A stretch of 6,684 nucleotides of DNA from Waddliaceae bacterium (GTDB lineage Bacteria > Chlamydiota > Chlamydiia > Chlamydiales > SLOH01): contig SLOH01000133.1 in the NCBI GenBank assembly GCA_007132595.1, forward strand, positions 1 through 6,684. Direction: 5' to 3'. This document shows, one piece after another, positions 1-6,460 of the stretch. The position numbers were made by a program, and so were the translations under genes. The stretch's first letter is position 1; the number at the start of each line of letters is the position of its first letter. Under the pieces are notes generated by a model. It worked only from the letters and a program-made list of their open reading frames with translations, made no database searches and was not told where the DNA came from.

Positions 1-1413
1 CAATGGAATATTTCGATCGCAGCAGATGATGTGTTTGGGCAACAGGGCGTATTGCAAACATCTCGCGGGGCATTTAACCCTGTTTTAGACGCGGCTTTTG
101 AACATCATTTGATGGGGAATCGCCGCACGTGTTCACTGCAGACGCAAGAGCATGGATACGATTCAAACTTAGACTTTTCTCTCTCTAAGCGGTTTCGAGC
201 CGGAACACTGTTTTCTCTGAATGGAGGTTTCCATCATCGCAACGACCCGACGACAAGCTATAGGCGTTGTGATGAGTATGCGGTGCAGTTTTTAATTGAT
301 CAGCCTCTCTTGCGCCATTTTTGGTATAACCGAGCAAGAGCGCAGGAGATGATGTCGGAAGCCGAGCTTAAAGCGGTGAAATGGGAATTTCTCCAAACAA
401 TGTCAAGCCAGGTCGCTGAATCTCTCAAACGGTACTGGGACTTTGTTTTTGAGATTAAGAGGTATCAAATTAATCAAGAGACGCGCGATCGATTCATTCG
501 ACTTGCGAATTCAACTTCTCAGCTGATTGAAGGCGGAGAGATGGCTGCGACTCAAATTGATCAACAGTTTGCCGAAATCTATAATGAATCGCGCAAGATC
601 ACAGAGGCAAGTCAAAATGTCTACCGGGCATACAATGCGTTGATTTTTTCAATGGGAGAGACGCCGTGTCAATTCTCTTGTGAAGTGCCTGATGTTGCAG
701 TCGATGAATTTCCTCCATTTGATACAGAGAAATTATGCTGGGATCCATACTGTCTTGAGCAGCTTGCGTCAAGTCATCGAGGGGATCTGATTGCGGCGCG
801 ATACCGCGTGACAACCTCTCGAATTAATTTAGCGCGCGCAAGGCAAGATCAGCTCCCCTTGTTAAATGTCGGTGTTGGGGCCGGAGTGAAAAACTTTAAA
901 AATTCTAGAAAGCGATTTTCCTCACTTAGTCATGGCCACCCTCAAGAGGATTTAGTGGCAAGGGTGACTTTTTCCTACCCGTTTGGCAATGACCATGCGC
1001 TGGGTGAACTTCGTTCCGGTTTAGCGTTAAACTCGCAAGCAATGACAGAAGAGGAAAGGCTGTATCAGCGGATTCGCTCAGATCTCAATACCGCACTTCG
1101 CAACCATTACGACTTAGTCGAGCAGCTTCATTATGCCAATCAGACCATCGAGTGGTTTGAAAAATCGACAGAAGCTGAGATTGAACGCCTAAAAGAGGGT
1201 TACAGCACTGTCTTTGTTGTCATTGACTTTGAAAATCGATTGAGTAATTCTCGAATTGAGAGGCTGCGCATCTTACGCGACTATGCAAGTAACTTGGTTG
1301 ATCTATTTTTTATTACCGGCACGCTTGTTCAACCTGATGAGTCGGTTTGCATGGCAAAGGTTGCCGATATTTACGATGTTAAACGACTACTTCATATGGG
1401 AGAGGGAGAATGA
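1..1413 (+). CDS. TolC-family outer-membrane efflux/secretion channel, 5' end cut off by the window
   Basis: The frame is open from base 1 to the TGA at 1411-1413 (470 codons) with no convincing start. A GTG at 31 falls inside a conserved stretch, so the signal peptide and the first few dozen residues are missing. Seen: the two-repeat plan of the OEP family. Repeat 1 begins with the 'ARG-FNP-like' segment SRGAFNPVLDAAF (nt 61-99), followed by a strand ending in QPLLRHFW (about nt 301-324) and long amphipathic helices to about nt 640. Repeat 2 begins at HRGDLIAARYR (about nt 775), has LPLLNVGVGAG (about nt 853-885) and the strand VTFSYPFG, then a second helical pair ending in LFFITGTLV (about nt 1303-1329). 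Family knowledge: such proteins form trimeric outer-membrane ducts that dock with periplasmic adaptors. The next gene overlaps it by 4 nt and is such an adaptor, so this is probably a dedicated type I-like export duct. It carries unusually many cysteines (seven or more). The family call is secure; the substrate is unknown. Confidence 0.9.
   Translation, partial: QWNISIAADDVFGQQGVLQTSRGAFNPVLDAAFEHHLMGNRRTCSLQTQEHGYDSNLDFSLSKRFRAGTLFSLNGGFHHRNDPTTSYRRCDEYAVQFLIDQPLLRHFWYNRARAQEMMSEAELKAVKWEFLQTMSSQVAESLKRYWDFVFEIKRYQINQETRDRFIRLANSTSQLIEGGEMAATQIDQQFAEIYNESRKITEASQNVYRAYNALIFSMGETPCQFSCEVPDVAVDEFPPFDTEKLCWDPYCLEQLASSHRGDLIAARYRVTTSRINLARARQDQLPLLNVGVGAGVKNFKNSRKRFSSLSHGHPQEDLVARVTFSYPFGNDHALGELRSGLALNSQAMTEEERLYQRIRSDLNTALRNHYDLVEQLHYANQTIEWFEKSTEAEIERLKEGYSTVFVVIDFENRLSNSRIERLRILRDYASNLVDLFFITGTLVQPDESVCMAKVADIYDVKRLLHMGEGE
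1398..1406 (+). promoter_or_regulatory. Ribosome binding site supporting the adaptor start at 1410
   Basis: GGGAGAGGG lies inside the last codons of the TolC gene. The GGGAG part ends 7 nt before the ATG at 1410, which supports that start and the ATGA stop/start overlap. An in-frame ATG at 1422 (residue 5) would also give a good signal peptide and cannot be excluded. Confidence 0.55.
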
Positions 1414-2474
1414 GTGGAATAATGAAACTGTTTTTGATGCTATTGTGTGCGCATTTTTTTGCGTCTGAGCTTATGGCCGACTCCTCTCTTAATGATGGAA
1501 ATATCTCCTCTCATATGATCGATAAAAATCAAGTCGTTGGCCGAGGTGTTGCTCTTAGTACGGAGCAGCTCTTTGATGTGGTTGCAAGAGCTGAGGGAAC
1601 CGTCCAGGAAATTTTTGTCGAAGCTAACGAGCTTGTGAATGCAAGGGAAAAAGTGGCAACTGTCTATCACCCCAAAAGGCGCGCAATCCTTCTACAGCTG
1701 AAAACGGATTTTTTACAACTTCAGCAGCTTTTCTCCGAATTAAAAGTACTTGAAGACCGGGTGATCTCAAGAACGGGACTGTTTGAAAGGGGATTGATCC
1801 CCAAAACAGTTCTTGAAGACTCCCAACTAGCTGTCAGTCAGAAGCTGATCGCGGTTTCCAAAGTCGAGTCTTCGATCGCCAATCACTTAGCCGACCTTTC
1901 CAACCACTCGATGCTGGAAGATGAAGAGTTTTTGGTTAAGTTGGACGAAATTGAAAGCTCGAAAGGAGATTTTAATGTCACCGAAATGGAGCAGGAACTC
2001 TCTTCAGTCTACACAACAGAAAGTGGAAGGGTTTTAGATGTGCTCGTGAGACCAAGAGAGACCATTCGGGCGAATGATCCAATTATCCGCATGGAGCGAG
2101 AAGATAGGGAAGGTGCGCATATCACTTTCTATTGCGCGGTTCGCGTGGCAGCGCAAAGTTTGGTGTTTCCTGAAATGAAAGCCTATATTAGCCCAACGCA
2201 TGTGAATCCTAAAACGCATGGGAAGATCATTGGCCGGATCACGCATGTGTCGCCTTTTGCAATGACGCAAGATGAGCTGATGGAGAGGCTGCGAAAAAAA
2301 GAGCTGGTGCGTTTTCTGACCGAAGGGGAGTCTTCTGTTCTTCCGCTTAAGATAGAGCCGATTTTAGATCCGACAACAAAAAGCGGATTTCAATGGACGG
2401 ACGGAAAAGGTCCGCCTGCGAAAATCAAAAACGGCACGCCTTGTTTCATTGAGATTCCCTTGAACGATGAGTAA
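1410..2474 (+). CDS. Periplasmic adaptor (HlyD/membrane-fusion type) resembling the NHLM bacteriocin secretion protein
   Basis: The protein has 354 residues. Seen: an N-terminal hydrophobic segment (about residues 5-20) followed by a signal-peptidase-I-like site LMA/DS after residue 23. A first lipoyl half follows (about 57-86, with AEGTVQEIFV). Residues about 88-165 form a helical hairpin whose tip resembles the TolC-contact region (R121, L124, I130-P131-K132). The second lipoyl half has SGRVLDVLVRP (205-215). A beta-barrel domain has AYISPTHV (258-265) and ends with LDPTTKSGFQWTDGKGPP (319-336) and NGTPC (341-345). That C-terminal pattern, a 'P-T-SG-W-GKGPP---GT-C' arrangement, is what I recall from NHLM bacteriocin HlyD-like proteins (TIGR03794 type). 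Role inferred: the periplasmic bridge between an inner-membrane ABC exporter, not in the window, and the TolC-like protein encoded just upstream. Odd points: it has a cleavable-looking signal peptide instead of the usual N-terminal transmembrane anchor, it stops soon after the conserved motif, and Pro131 sits where an RLS-type tip would have Ser. The adaptor fold is firm; the NHLM subfamily is likely but unverified. Confidence 0.83.
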   Translation: MSGIMKLFLMLLCAHFFASELMADSSLNDGNISSHMIDKNQVVGRGVALSTEQLFDVVARAEGTVQEIFVEANELVNAREKVATVYHPKRRAILLQLKTDFLQLQQLFSELKVLEDRVISRTGLFERGLIPKTVLEDSQLAVSQKLIAVSKVESSIANHLADLSNHSMLEDEEFLVKLDEIESSKGDFNVTEMEQELSSVYTTESGRVLDVLVRPRETIRANDPIIRMEREDREGAHITFYCAVRVAAQSLVFPEMKAYISPTHVNPKTHGKIIGRITHVSPFAMTQDELMERLRKKELVRFLTEGESSVLPLKIEPILDPTTKSGFQWTDGKGPPAKIKNGTPCFIEIPLNDE

Positions 2475-3456
2475 AAACGTATTAATTACAGGAGCTGCCG
2501 GATTTATTGGCTTCCATTTAGCAAAAGCTCTGCATGCGCGCGGCGATTTTGTCATTGGGCTTGATAACTTTAATGATTACTATAGTCCCAAACTCAAAAG
2601 CGATCGCGCAGATCTTTTAAATGCGCTTGGGATTGTCGTAGAAAAAGGCGATATCTGTGACGCTCACGCGCTCCACGCCCTTGTCAAAACCAACCAAGTG
2701 ACGCACGTGGTGCATTTAGCAGCTCAGGCAGGCGTGCGCTACTCGATTGAGGCGCCACATGCGTACGTGAAAAGCAATCTTGAGGGTTTTGTGCATATCT
2801 TAGAGCTTTGCAGAGCATTTCCCCACCTGAAGCTCGTTTACGCCTCTTCTTCTTCCGTGTACGGCTTGAATGAAAAAATTCCCTTTTCAGAGAAAGATCC
2901 GACAGATCATCAGGCCAGCCTCTATGGGGCGACAAAAAAATCAAATGAGCTGCTCGCAAGCTCCTACCACCACTTGTACAAAATCCCCGTGACAGGACTT
3001 CGGTTTTTTACTGTTTACGGCCCCTTTGGACGACCAGATATGGCGTACTATTCATTTACGAAAGAGATTCTTTCGGGAAATCCGATTCGGCTTTTTAATC
3101 AAGGACAAATGGAGCGAGACTTCACCTATATCGACGATATCATAGCCGGAATTGTCCAGGCGGTCGACCTTGAAGCGGCACATGAAATCTTCAACTTAGG
3201 AAACAACCGACCGGTCACTTTGCTTGAGTTTGTTCAAACCCTTGAGCATGCAATTGGAGTGTCGGCAAAGAAGACGTATCTTCCAATGCAAAAGGGCGAT
3301 GTGACAAAGACATTTGCTGACATCTCGCACAGTCAAAAGCACTTAAGATTTTCTCCTCAAACGGATTTGACTAAGGGACTACAAAAATTTGTCGATTGGT
3401 ATCGCATCTATTACGACATCCCGACGCCGATTGATTCAGAAACTCCTAAAATATAA
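2467..3456 (+). CDS. NAD-dependent nucleotide-sugar epimerase, probable UDP-glucuronate 4-epimerase
   Basis: The 329-residue length is normal for the extended short-chain dehydrogenase family. Seen: the NAD-binding Rossmann motif GAAGFIG with G9, G12 and G15; the acidic strand end D33 with the following NFNDYYSP typical of UDP-glucuronate epimerases; D62 of the adenine pocket; HLAAQAGVRYS (83-93); the catalytic serine in SSSSVYG (127-133); and the Tyr/Lys pair of YGATK (Y153, K157). RFFTVYGPFGRPDMA (179-193) and RDFTYIDDI (217-225) are substrate-domain motifs of this group. Predicted reaction: UDP-glucuronate to UDP-galacturonate in the cytosol, supplying surface polysaccharide or LPS. A UDP-glucose or UDP-GlcNAc 4-epimerase is possible, but the DYYSP and GRPDMA motifs favour glucuronate. 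The start overlaps the end of the adaptor gene by 8 nt, no strong Shine-Dalgarno is visible, and so translation is probably coupled. No oddities are seen in the catalytic residues. Confidence 0.9.
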   Translation: MSKNVLITGAAGFIGFHLAKALHARGDFVIGLDNFNDYYSPKLKSDRADLLNALGIVVEKGDICDAHALHALVKTNQVTHVVHLAAQAGVRYSIEAPHAYVKSNLEGFVHILELCRAFPHLKLVYASSSSVYGLNEKIPFSEKDPTDHQASLYGATKKSNELLASSYHHLYKIPVTGLRFFTVYGPFGRPDMAYYSFTKEILSGNPIRLFNQGQMERDFTYIDDIIAGIVQAVDLEAAHEIFNLGNNRPVTLLEFVQTLEHAIGVSAKKTYLPMQKGDVTKTFADISHSQKHLRFSPQTDLTKGLQKFVDWYRIYYDIPTPIDSETPKI

Positions 3457-3475
3457 CACCAAGAAAGTTAGAGAA

Positions 3476-4696
3476 ATGAAAGTTTTAAATATTGTTGGAG
3501 CTCGTCCGAATTTTGTAAAAATGGCGCCTCTTCTTGCCGCTATGCAAAAAAGCACTGTGATTGATCCGGTTTTGCTTCACACAGGTCAGCACTATGACGA
3601 TCAGATGTCAAAAGTCTTTTTCGAAAATCTCGGATTGTCCAAGCCGGATATCTCCCTTAAGTGCGGCGGTGGATCACATGCTGAGCAGACAGCGAAGATC
3701 ATGCTTGCCATTGAGCCTGTACTAGTTGAAAACCAGATCGACCTAGTGGTTGTTGTGGGAGATGTCAATTCGACACTTGCCACAAGTCTTGTCGCCTCAA
3801 AGCTTGGGATTCCAATTGCCCATATTGAAGCGGGATTGCGCAGTTTTGATGAAGAGATGCCCGAGGAAATTAACCGTATCGTGACGGATCGACTTTCGAG
3901 CTATCTTTTTACAACTTGTGAAGATGCCGGGCAAAACCTTGTCAATGAGGGGATTGACACATCAAAGATATTTTTCGTCGGAAATTTAATGATTGACTCC
4001 TTGATCCGGATGCAGCATGAATCAAGAGCCTCCACCATTCATAGTGATTTGAATATCCCCGAAAATTATGGAGTTGTGACACTCCACCGCCCATCGAATG
4101 TAGATTTCCCTAAGACCTTGCATCAGATATTAGATGCACTTGAAGTGATTCAAAAGGATCTTGCCCTTATATGGCCACTGCATCCTCGAACGAAAAAGGC
4201 AATCGAGAGAGAAGGGGTTAAAAACCGTTTAGAGGCAATGAAAAACATGACGTGCATCTCGCCACTGAGCTATCTTGATAATCTTGCCCTAATGGAGAAA
4301 GCGAAGGTTGTGATGACAGACTCGGGTGGAATTCAAGAGGAGACGACTGTTCTTAAGGTGCCATGTCTGACGCTGCGAGAGAATACAGAACGGCCTGTAA
4401 CAATTTTACAAGGGACAAATCAACTAGTCGGGGTGAGGAGAGACGATATTTTGGAAGGGTATCGGAAGGTTCCCGATGTGTTTCCAAAGGCGCCTCCACT
4501 ATGGGATGGACAAGCGGCCGGGCGTATTGTACAAGTTTTAGAAGAGATTGCTAAACGCGATCAAACACCCAGCTCAGAGGTTTGTCGTTTTGGTACGGCA
4601 TATACCCATGGAAAGGCCTTTGATCGCCATCAAAAATCATCGGAAGAAAGTGGCGGTCTCCTTCCCACATCGGAAGACGGTCGATCTCTGAGATAG
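3476..4696 (+). CDS. wecB: UDP-N-acetylglucosamine 2-epimerase (non-hydrolysing), with a C-terminal extension
   Basis: This enzyme interconverts UDP-GlcNAc and UDP-ManNAc in the cytosol, feeding surface glycans. The frame is open from 3389, but the family begins with MKVLNIVGARPNFVKMAPL, so the ATG at 3476 is chosen, 19 nt after the epimerase stop. The ribosome site is weak. The protein has 406 residues. Seen: GARPN (8-12), HTGQHYD (35-41), GDVNST with D96, HIEAGLRS with E118, PEEINR with E130/E131, TLHRPSN with H204, DSGGIQEE (282-289) and RENTERPVT (301-309). These cover the catalytic Asp, Glu and His residues known from E. coli WecB. Homologous sequence ends near residue 358 (DGQAAGRIVQVLEEI). 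The remaining 48 residues are low in recognisable motifs and are encoded antisense to the NUDIX gene, so they are probably a read-on tail left by loss of the original stop. It shares the + strand operon with the preceding epimerase and export genes. Function is firm; the value of the tail is doubtful. Confidence 0.92.
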   Translation: MKVLNIVGARPNFVKMAPLLAAMQKSTVIDPVLLHTGQHYDDQMSKVFFENLGLSKPDISLKCGGGSHAEQTAKIMLAIEPVLVENQIDLVVVVGDVNSTLATSLVASKLGIPIAHIEAGLRSFDEEMPEEINRIVTDRLSSYLFTTCEDAGQNLVNEGIDTSKIFFVGNLMIDSLIRMQHESRASTIHSDLNIPENYGVVTLHRPSNVDFPKTLHQILDALEVIQKDLALIWPLHPRTKKAIEREGVKNRLEAMKNMTCISPLSYLDNLALMEKAKVVMTDSGGIQEETTVLKVPCLTLRENTERPVTILQGTNQLVGVRRDDILEGYRKVPDVFPKAPPLWDGQAAGRIVQVLEEIAKRDQTPSSEVCRFGTAYTHGKAFDRHQKSSEESGGLLPTSEDGRSLR

Positions 4697-5036
4697 GCAC
4701 CCACTCAAGAGTTCCTTCCGGGCAGTCGTGTTTGACTGTGCCGGAAAATTTCGTCACGAGAAAAATAAACCCGAGCCAGTCTTCTCCTTTCGGCCCAAAC
4801 CCGGTCCAGTTGATCGTCCCTTTTAAGTGCATCTCAAGAACATCGATTCCAGCTTCTTCGTGGATCTCTCTTTTCATACAGCTTGCGACATCTTCATTGT
4901 TGTCCATTTTGCCGCCCAGGCCATTATATTTGCCCAGATGATCATCATCCTCTCTTAAATTTCGATGGACGAGCAAGACGCTCTTTCTATCCTCTGAAAG
5001 GACGTATCCGAGTGTGCCGACAATAGGGGTATACAT
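4551..5036 (-). CDS. MutT/MTH1-like NUDIX hydrolase (probable oxidised-nucleotide diphosphatase)
   Basis: The 161-residue protein is full length for MutT/MTH1-like enzymes. Seen: a complete NUDIX box GX5EX7REUXEEXGU at residues 42-64 (G42, E48, R56, E57, E60, E61, G63, I64), whose glutamates bind the catalytic Mg2+. It is preceded by GKYNGLGGK (35-43), like the W/YNG-GGK motif of MTH1. After it come GTLEWVPISEID (108-119), LPMWEGDRHFLP (121-132) and FHGY (142-145), again MTH1-like. Family knowledge: such enzymes hydrolyse 8-oxo-dGTP and other damaged or non-canonical nucleotides to monophosphates; the substrate here is inferred. The ATG is only 3 nt after the stop of the dicarboxylate translocator, with GGTGAG just before it, so the two are co-transcribed and probably translationally coupled. 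The last 146 bp overlap the end of wecB on the other strand. Because this overlapped part encodes conserved NUDIX residues, the NUDIX gene is the constrained partner. Confidence 0.9.
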   Translation of the reverse strand: MYTPIVGTLGYVLSEDRKSVLLVHRNLREDDDHLGKYNGLGGKMDNNEDVASCMKREIHEEAGIDVLEMHLKGTINWTGFGPKGEDWLGFIFLVTKFSGTVKHDCPEGTLEWVPISEIDRLPMWEGDRHFLPMIFDGDQRPFHGYMPYQNDKPLSWVFDRV

Positions 5037-5039
5037 TTC

Positions 5040-6443
5040 TCACCAATATCCGAGTAATTTCCACCAAGCGCCGCCGATCACCGTCCAGATGAAGATGTAG
5101 ACCAAACTCATCAAAAAGCCGATCTTCCACCAATTGCCAACCGGAACGTATCCGGCTCCGAAGAGGACAGCGCCTGAGCCAATTCCGTAGTGTGTGATAC
5201 AACCGAATAGGCTGCTAAAGTATGCCAGAAGAGGCACACAAAAGCCAACCGGAATCCCAAGGGCTAGGGAGAGGATAAGAAAACTTGTGAAAAGTGCTCC
5301 CACATGGGCGAGACTGCTTGCAAAAATATAGTGAGAGTAGAAGTAGACTAAACTGAGAATAAAAAAGGCCGGCCAACCGCCGATCCCTTGCAGTTCGGAG
5401 CCAACAAAGTCTCCAAACCAAGTGGCAAGGCCAAGTTCGTTAAGTTCGCGCGCCATCATGATCAAGACTGAAAACCAGATGAGCGTCTCCCATGCGCCCT
5501 CCTCTTTTCTAATGTCTGACCAGGTGAGAACGCGGAAGATCAAAAGTAAGATCAGCCCTAAAAATGCTGTTGTCGTCGCATGAACGCCAAAAAACGATCC
5601 GCCAGCCCAAAGGACAAGCAGCAGAATAAAAACAGATAGCATGATCCATTCTTGGAATGTCATCGGACCCATCTTCTTTAACTCTTTATCGGCAAAGTCT
5701 GTTGCATGAGGGGTTGCTTTGATGACTGGGGGGTAAATCACGTAAATCAGCAGGGGAATCAAAAATAAGCTCAAGAGTCCTGGAACCGAGGCCGCAAGTG
5801 CCCACTGACCCCAAGAGATTTCGACCCCGGCATTCGAAGCGAGCTCGACAATGAGAGGATTTGCAGCCATTGCAGTAATAAACATCGCACTTGTGACGCA
5901 TGTGGAGTGAAAGACAACAGTGGTTAAAAATGCGCCGAGCTTTCGGGAAGAGGGGTCGTGCGGTTTGCTCCCGAACACTTCGGAAAGCGATTCAATGATG
6001 GGGAAAATAATCCCCCCGGCCCTTGCCGTGACGCTTGGAATGGCAGGTGCAAGCAGAAGGTCGGTTGCAAGCAGGCTATAGCCGAGCCCAAGGGTGTGTC
6101 TTCCGAAAAATTTAGTAAAAAGATAGGCAAGTCTTAAGCCCAGTCCTGTTTTGATAAAGCCCCTTGCGATGAAAAAGGCGCAGACGATCAGCCAGACAAC
6201 TTTAGTTGAGAACCCGGACAAGGTCTCTTCAAGAGGCACCACCCGTGTGATTGCCAAAGCGCCAAGACCGATCAATGCCATGCATCCCATCGGCAAAGGG
6301 TGGGTAATAATGCCGAAAATCGTTGCGGCAAAGATGGCAAACATATGCCACGCTTGAGGACTTAATCCTTCCGGGGGAGGAATGATCCAAATAACAAGCC
6401 CCACTAAAAAAGTGAGCACGAGTAGTATATTGTTTTTTCGCAT
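5040..6443 (-). CDS. DASS-family dicarboxylate translocator (2-oxoglutarate/malate type, plastid/chlamydial-like)
   Basis: The 467-residue integral inner-membrane protein has about a dozen hydrophobic segments, for example 5-22, 33-48, 82-97, 118-136, 172-193, 213-237, 267-282, 290-306, 318-332, 358-376, 380-398, 400-418 and 441-463, with a hydrophilic loop at about 240-265. Seen: family stretches GFSTKVVWLIVCAFFIARGF (77-96), LLAPAIPSVTARAGG (130-144), FHSTCVTSAMFITAMAANP (178-196) and the C-terminal GCITHYGIGSGAV (414-426). Compared with the SNT substrate/Na+ motifs of VcINDY, the two equivalent sites read S137-V-T139 and C415-I-T417, which I associate with the DiT1/plastid-like branch. Predicted role: exchange of 2-oxoglutarate, malate or related dicarboxylates, which for an intracellular bacterium means importing host carbon. 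A citrate/succinate-type relative is possible. The start is fixed by a strong ribosome site (6451-6457). It heads a two-gene operon with the NUDIX gene. Confidence 0.92.
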   Translation of the reverse strand: MRKNNILLVLTFLVGLVIWIIPPPEGLSPQAWHMFAIFAATIFGIITHPLPMGCMALIGLGALAITRVVPLEETLSGFSTKVVWLIVCAFFIARGFIKTGLGLRLAYLFTKFFGRHTLGLGYSLLATDLLLAPAIPSVTARAGGIIFPIIESLSEVFGSKPHDPSSRKLGAFLTTVVFHSTCVTSAMFITAMAANPLIVELASNAGVEISWGQWALAASVPGLLSLFLIPLLIYVIYPPVIKATPHATDFADKELKKMGPMTFQEWIMLSVFILLLVLWAGGSFFGVHATTTAFLGLILLLIFRVLTWSDIRKEEGAWETLIWFSVLIMMARELNELGLATWFGDFVGSELQGIGGWPAFFILSLVYFYSHYIFASSLAHVGALFTSFLILSLALGIPVGFCVPLLAYFSSLFGCITHYGIGSGAVLFGAGYVPVGNWWKIGFLMSLVYIFIWTVIGGAWWKLLGYW

Positions 6444-6450
6444 CTCTTAA

Positions 6451-6457
6451 CCTCTCC
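6451..6457 (-). promoter_or_regulatory. Strong Shine-Dalgarno of the dicarboxylate translocator
   Basis: On the - strand GGAGAGG lies 7 nt before the ATG at 6443-6441, an ideal spacing, and it confirms the start. Only 3 nt (6458-6460) separate it from the edge of the palindromic element. No convincing sigma-70 promoter stands out upstream; the best pair inside the element is TTGTCG (6518-6513) and TAAATT (6493-6488) with a long 19-nt spacer. Confidence 0.75.
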
Positions 6458-6460
6458 AAA

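Noticed and set aside
31..33. GTG at 31 as the start of the TolC-family gene
   Set aside because: The frame is open to base 1 and the residues around it (NISIAADDVFGQQG before SRGAFNP) match the interior of the first OEP repeat; a start here would leave no signal peptide.
2684..2959. 91-codon ORF on the - strand inside the UDP-glucuronate epimerase gene
   Set aside because: It is wholly antisense to conserved codons including the catalytic region, is rich in Arg, Lys and Ser as antisense shadows often are, and shows no domain or ribosome site.
3389..3475. Longer wecB start at 3389
   Set aside because: It would add 29 residues lying inside the preceding epimerase gene in another frame, and family homology starts at the MKVLNIVGARPN that begins at 3476.
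4363..4554. 63-codon + strand ORF within wecB that ends with TAA at 4552-4554
   Set aside because: It overlaps conserved wecB codons in another frame and has no homology; its stop is of note only as a possible original end for wecB after a frameshift.
4732..4941. 69-codon + strand ORF opposite the NUDIX gene
   Set aside because: It is antisense to the NUDIX box region, which is clearly the constrained reading; no motif is visible.
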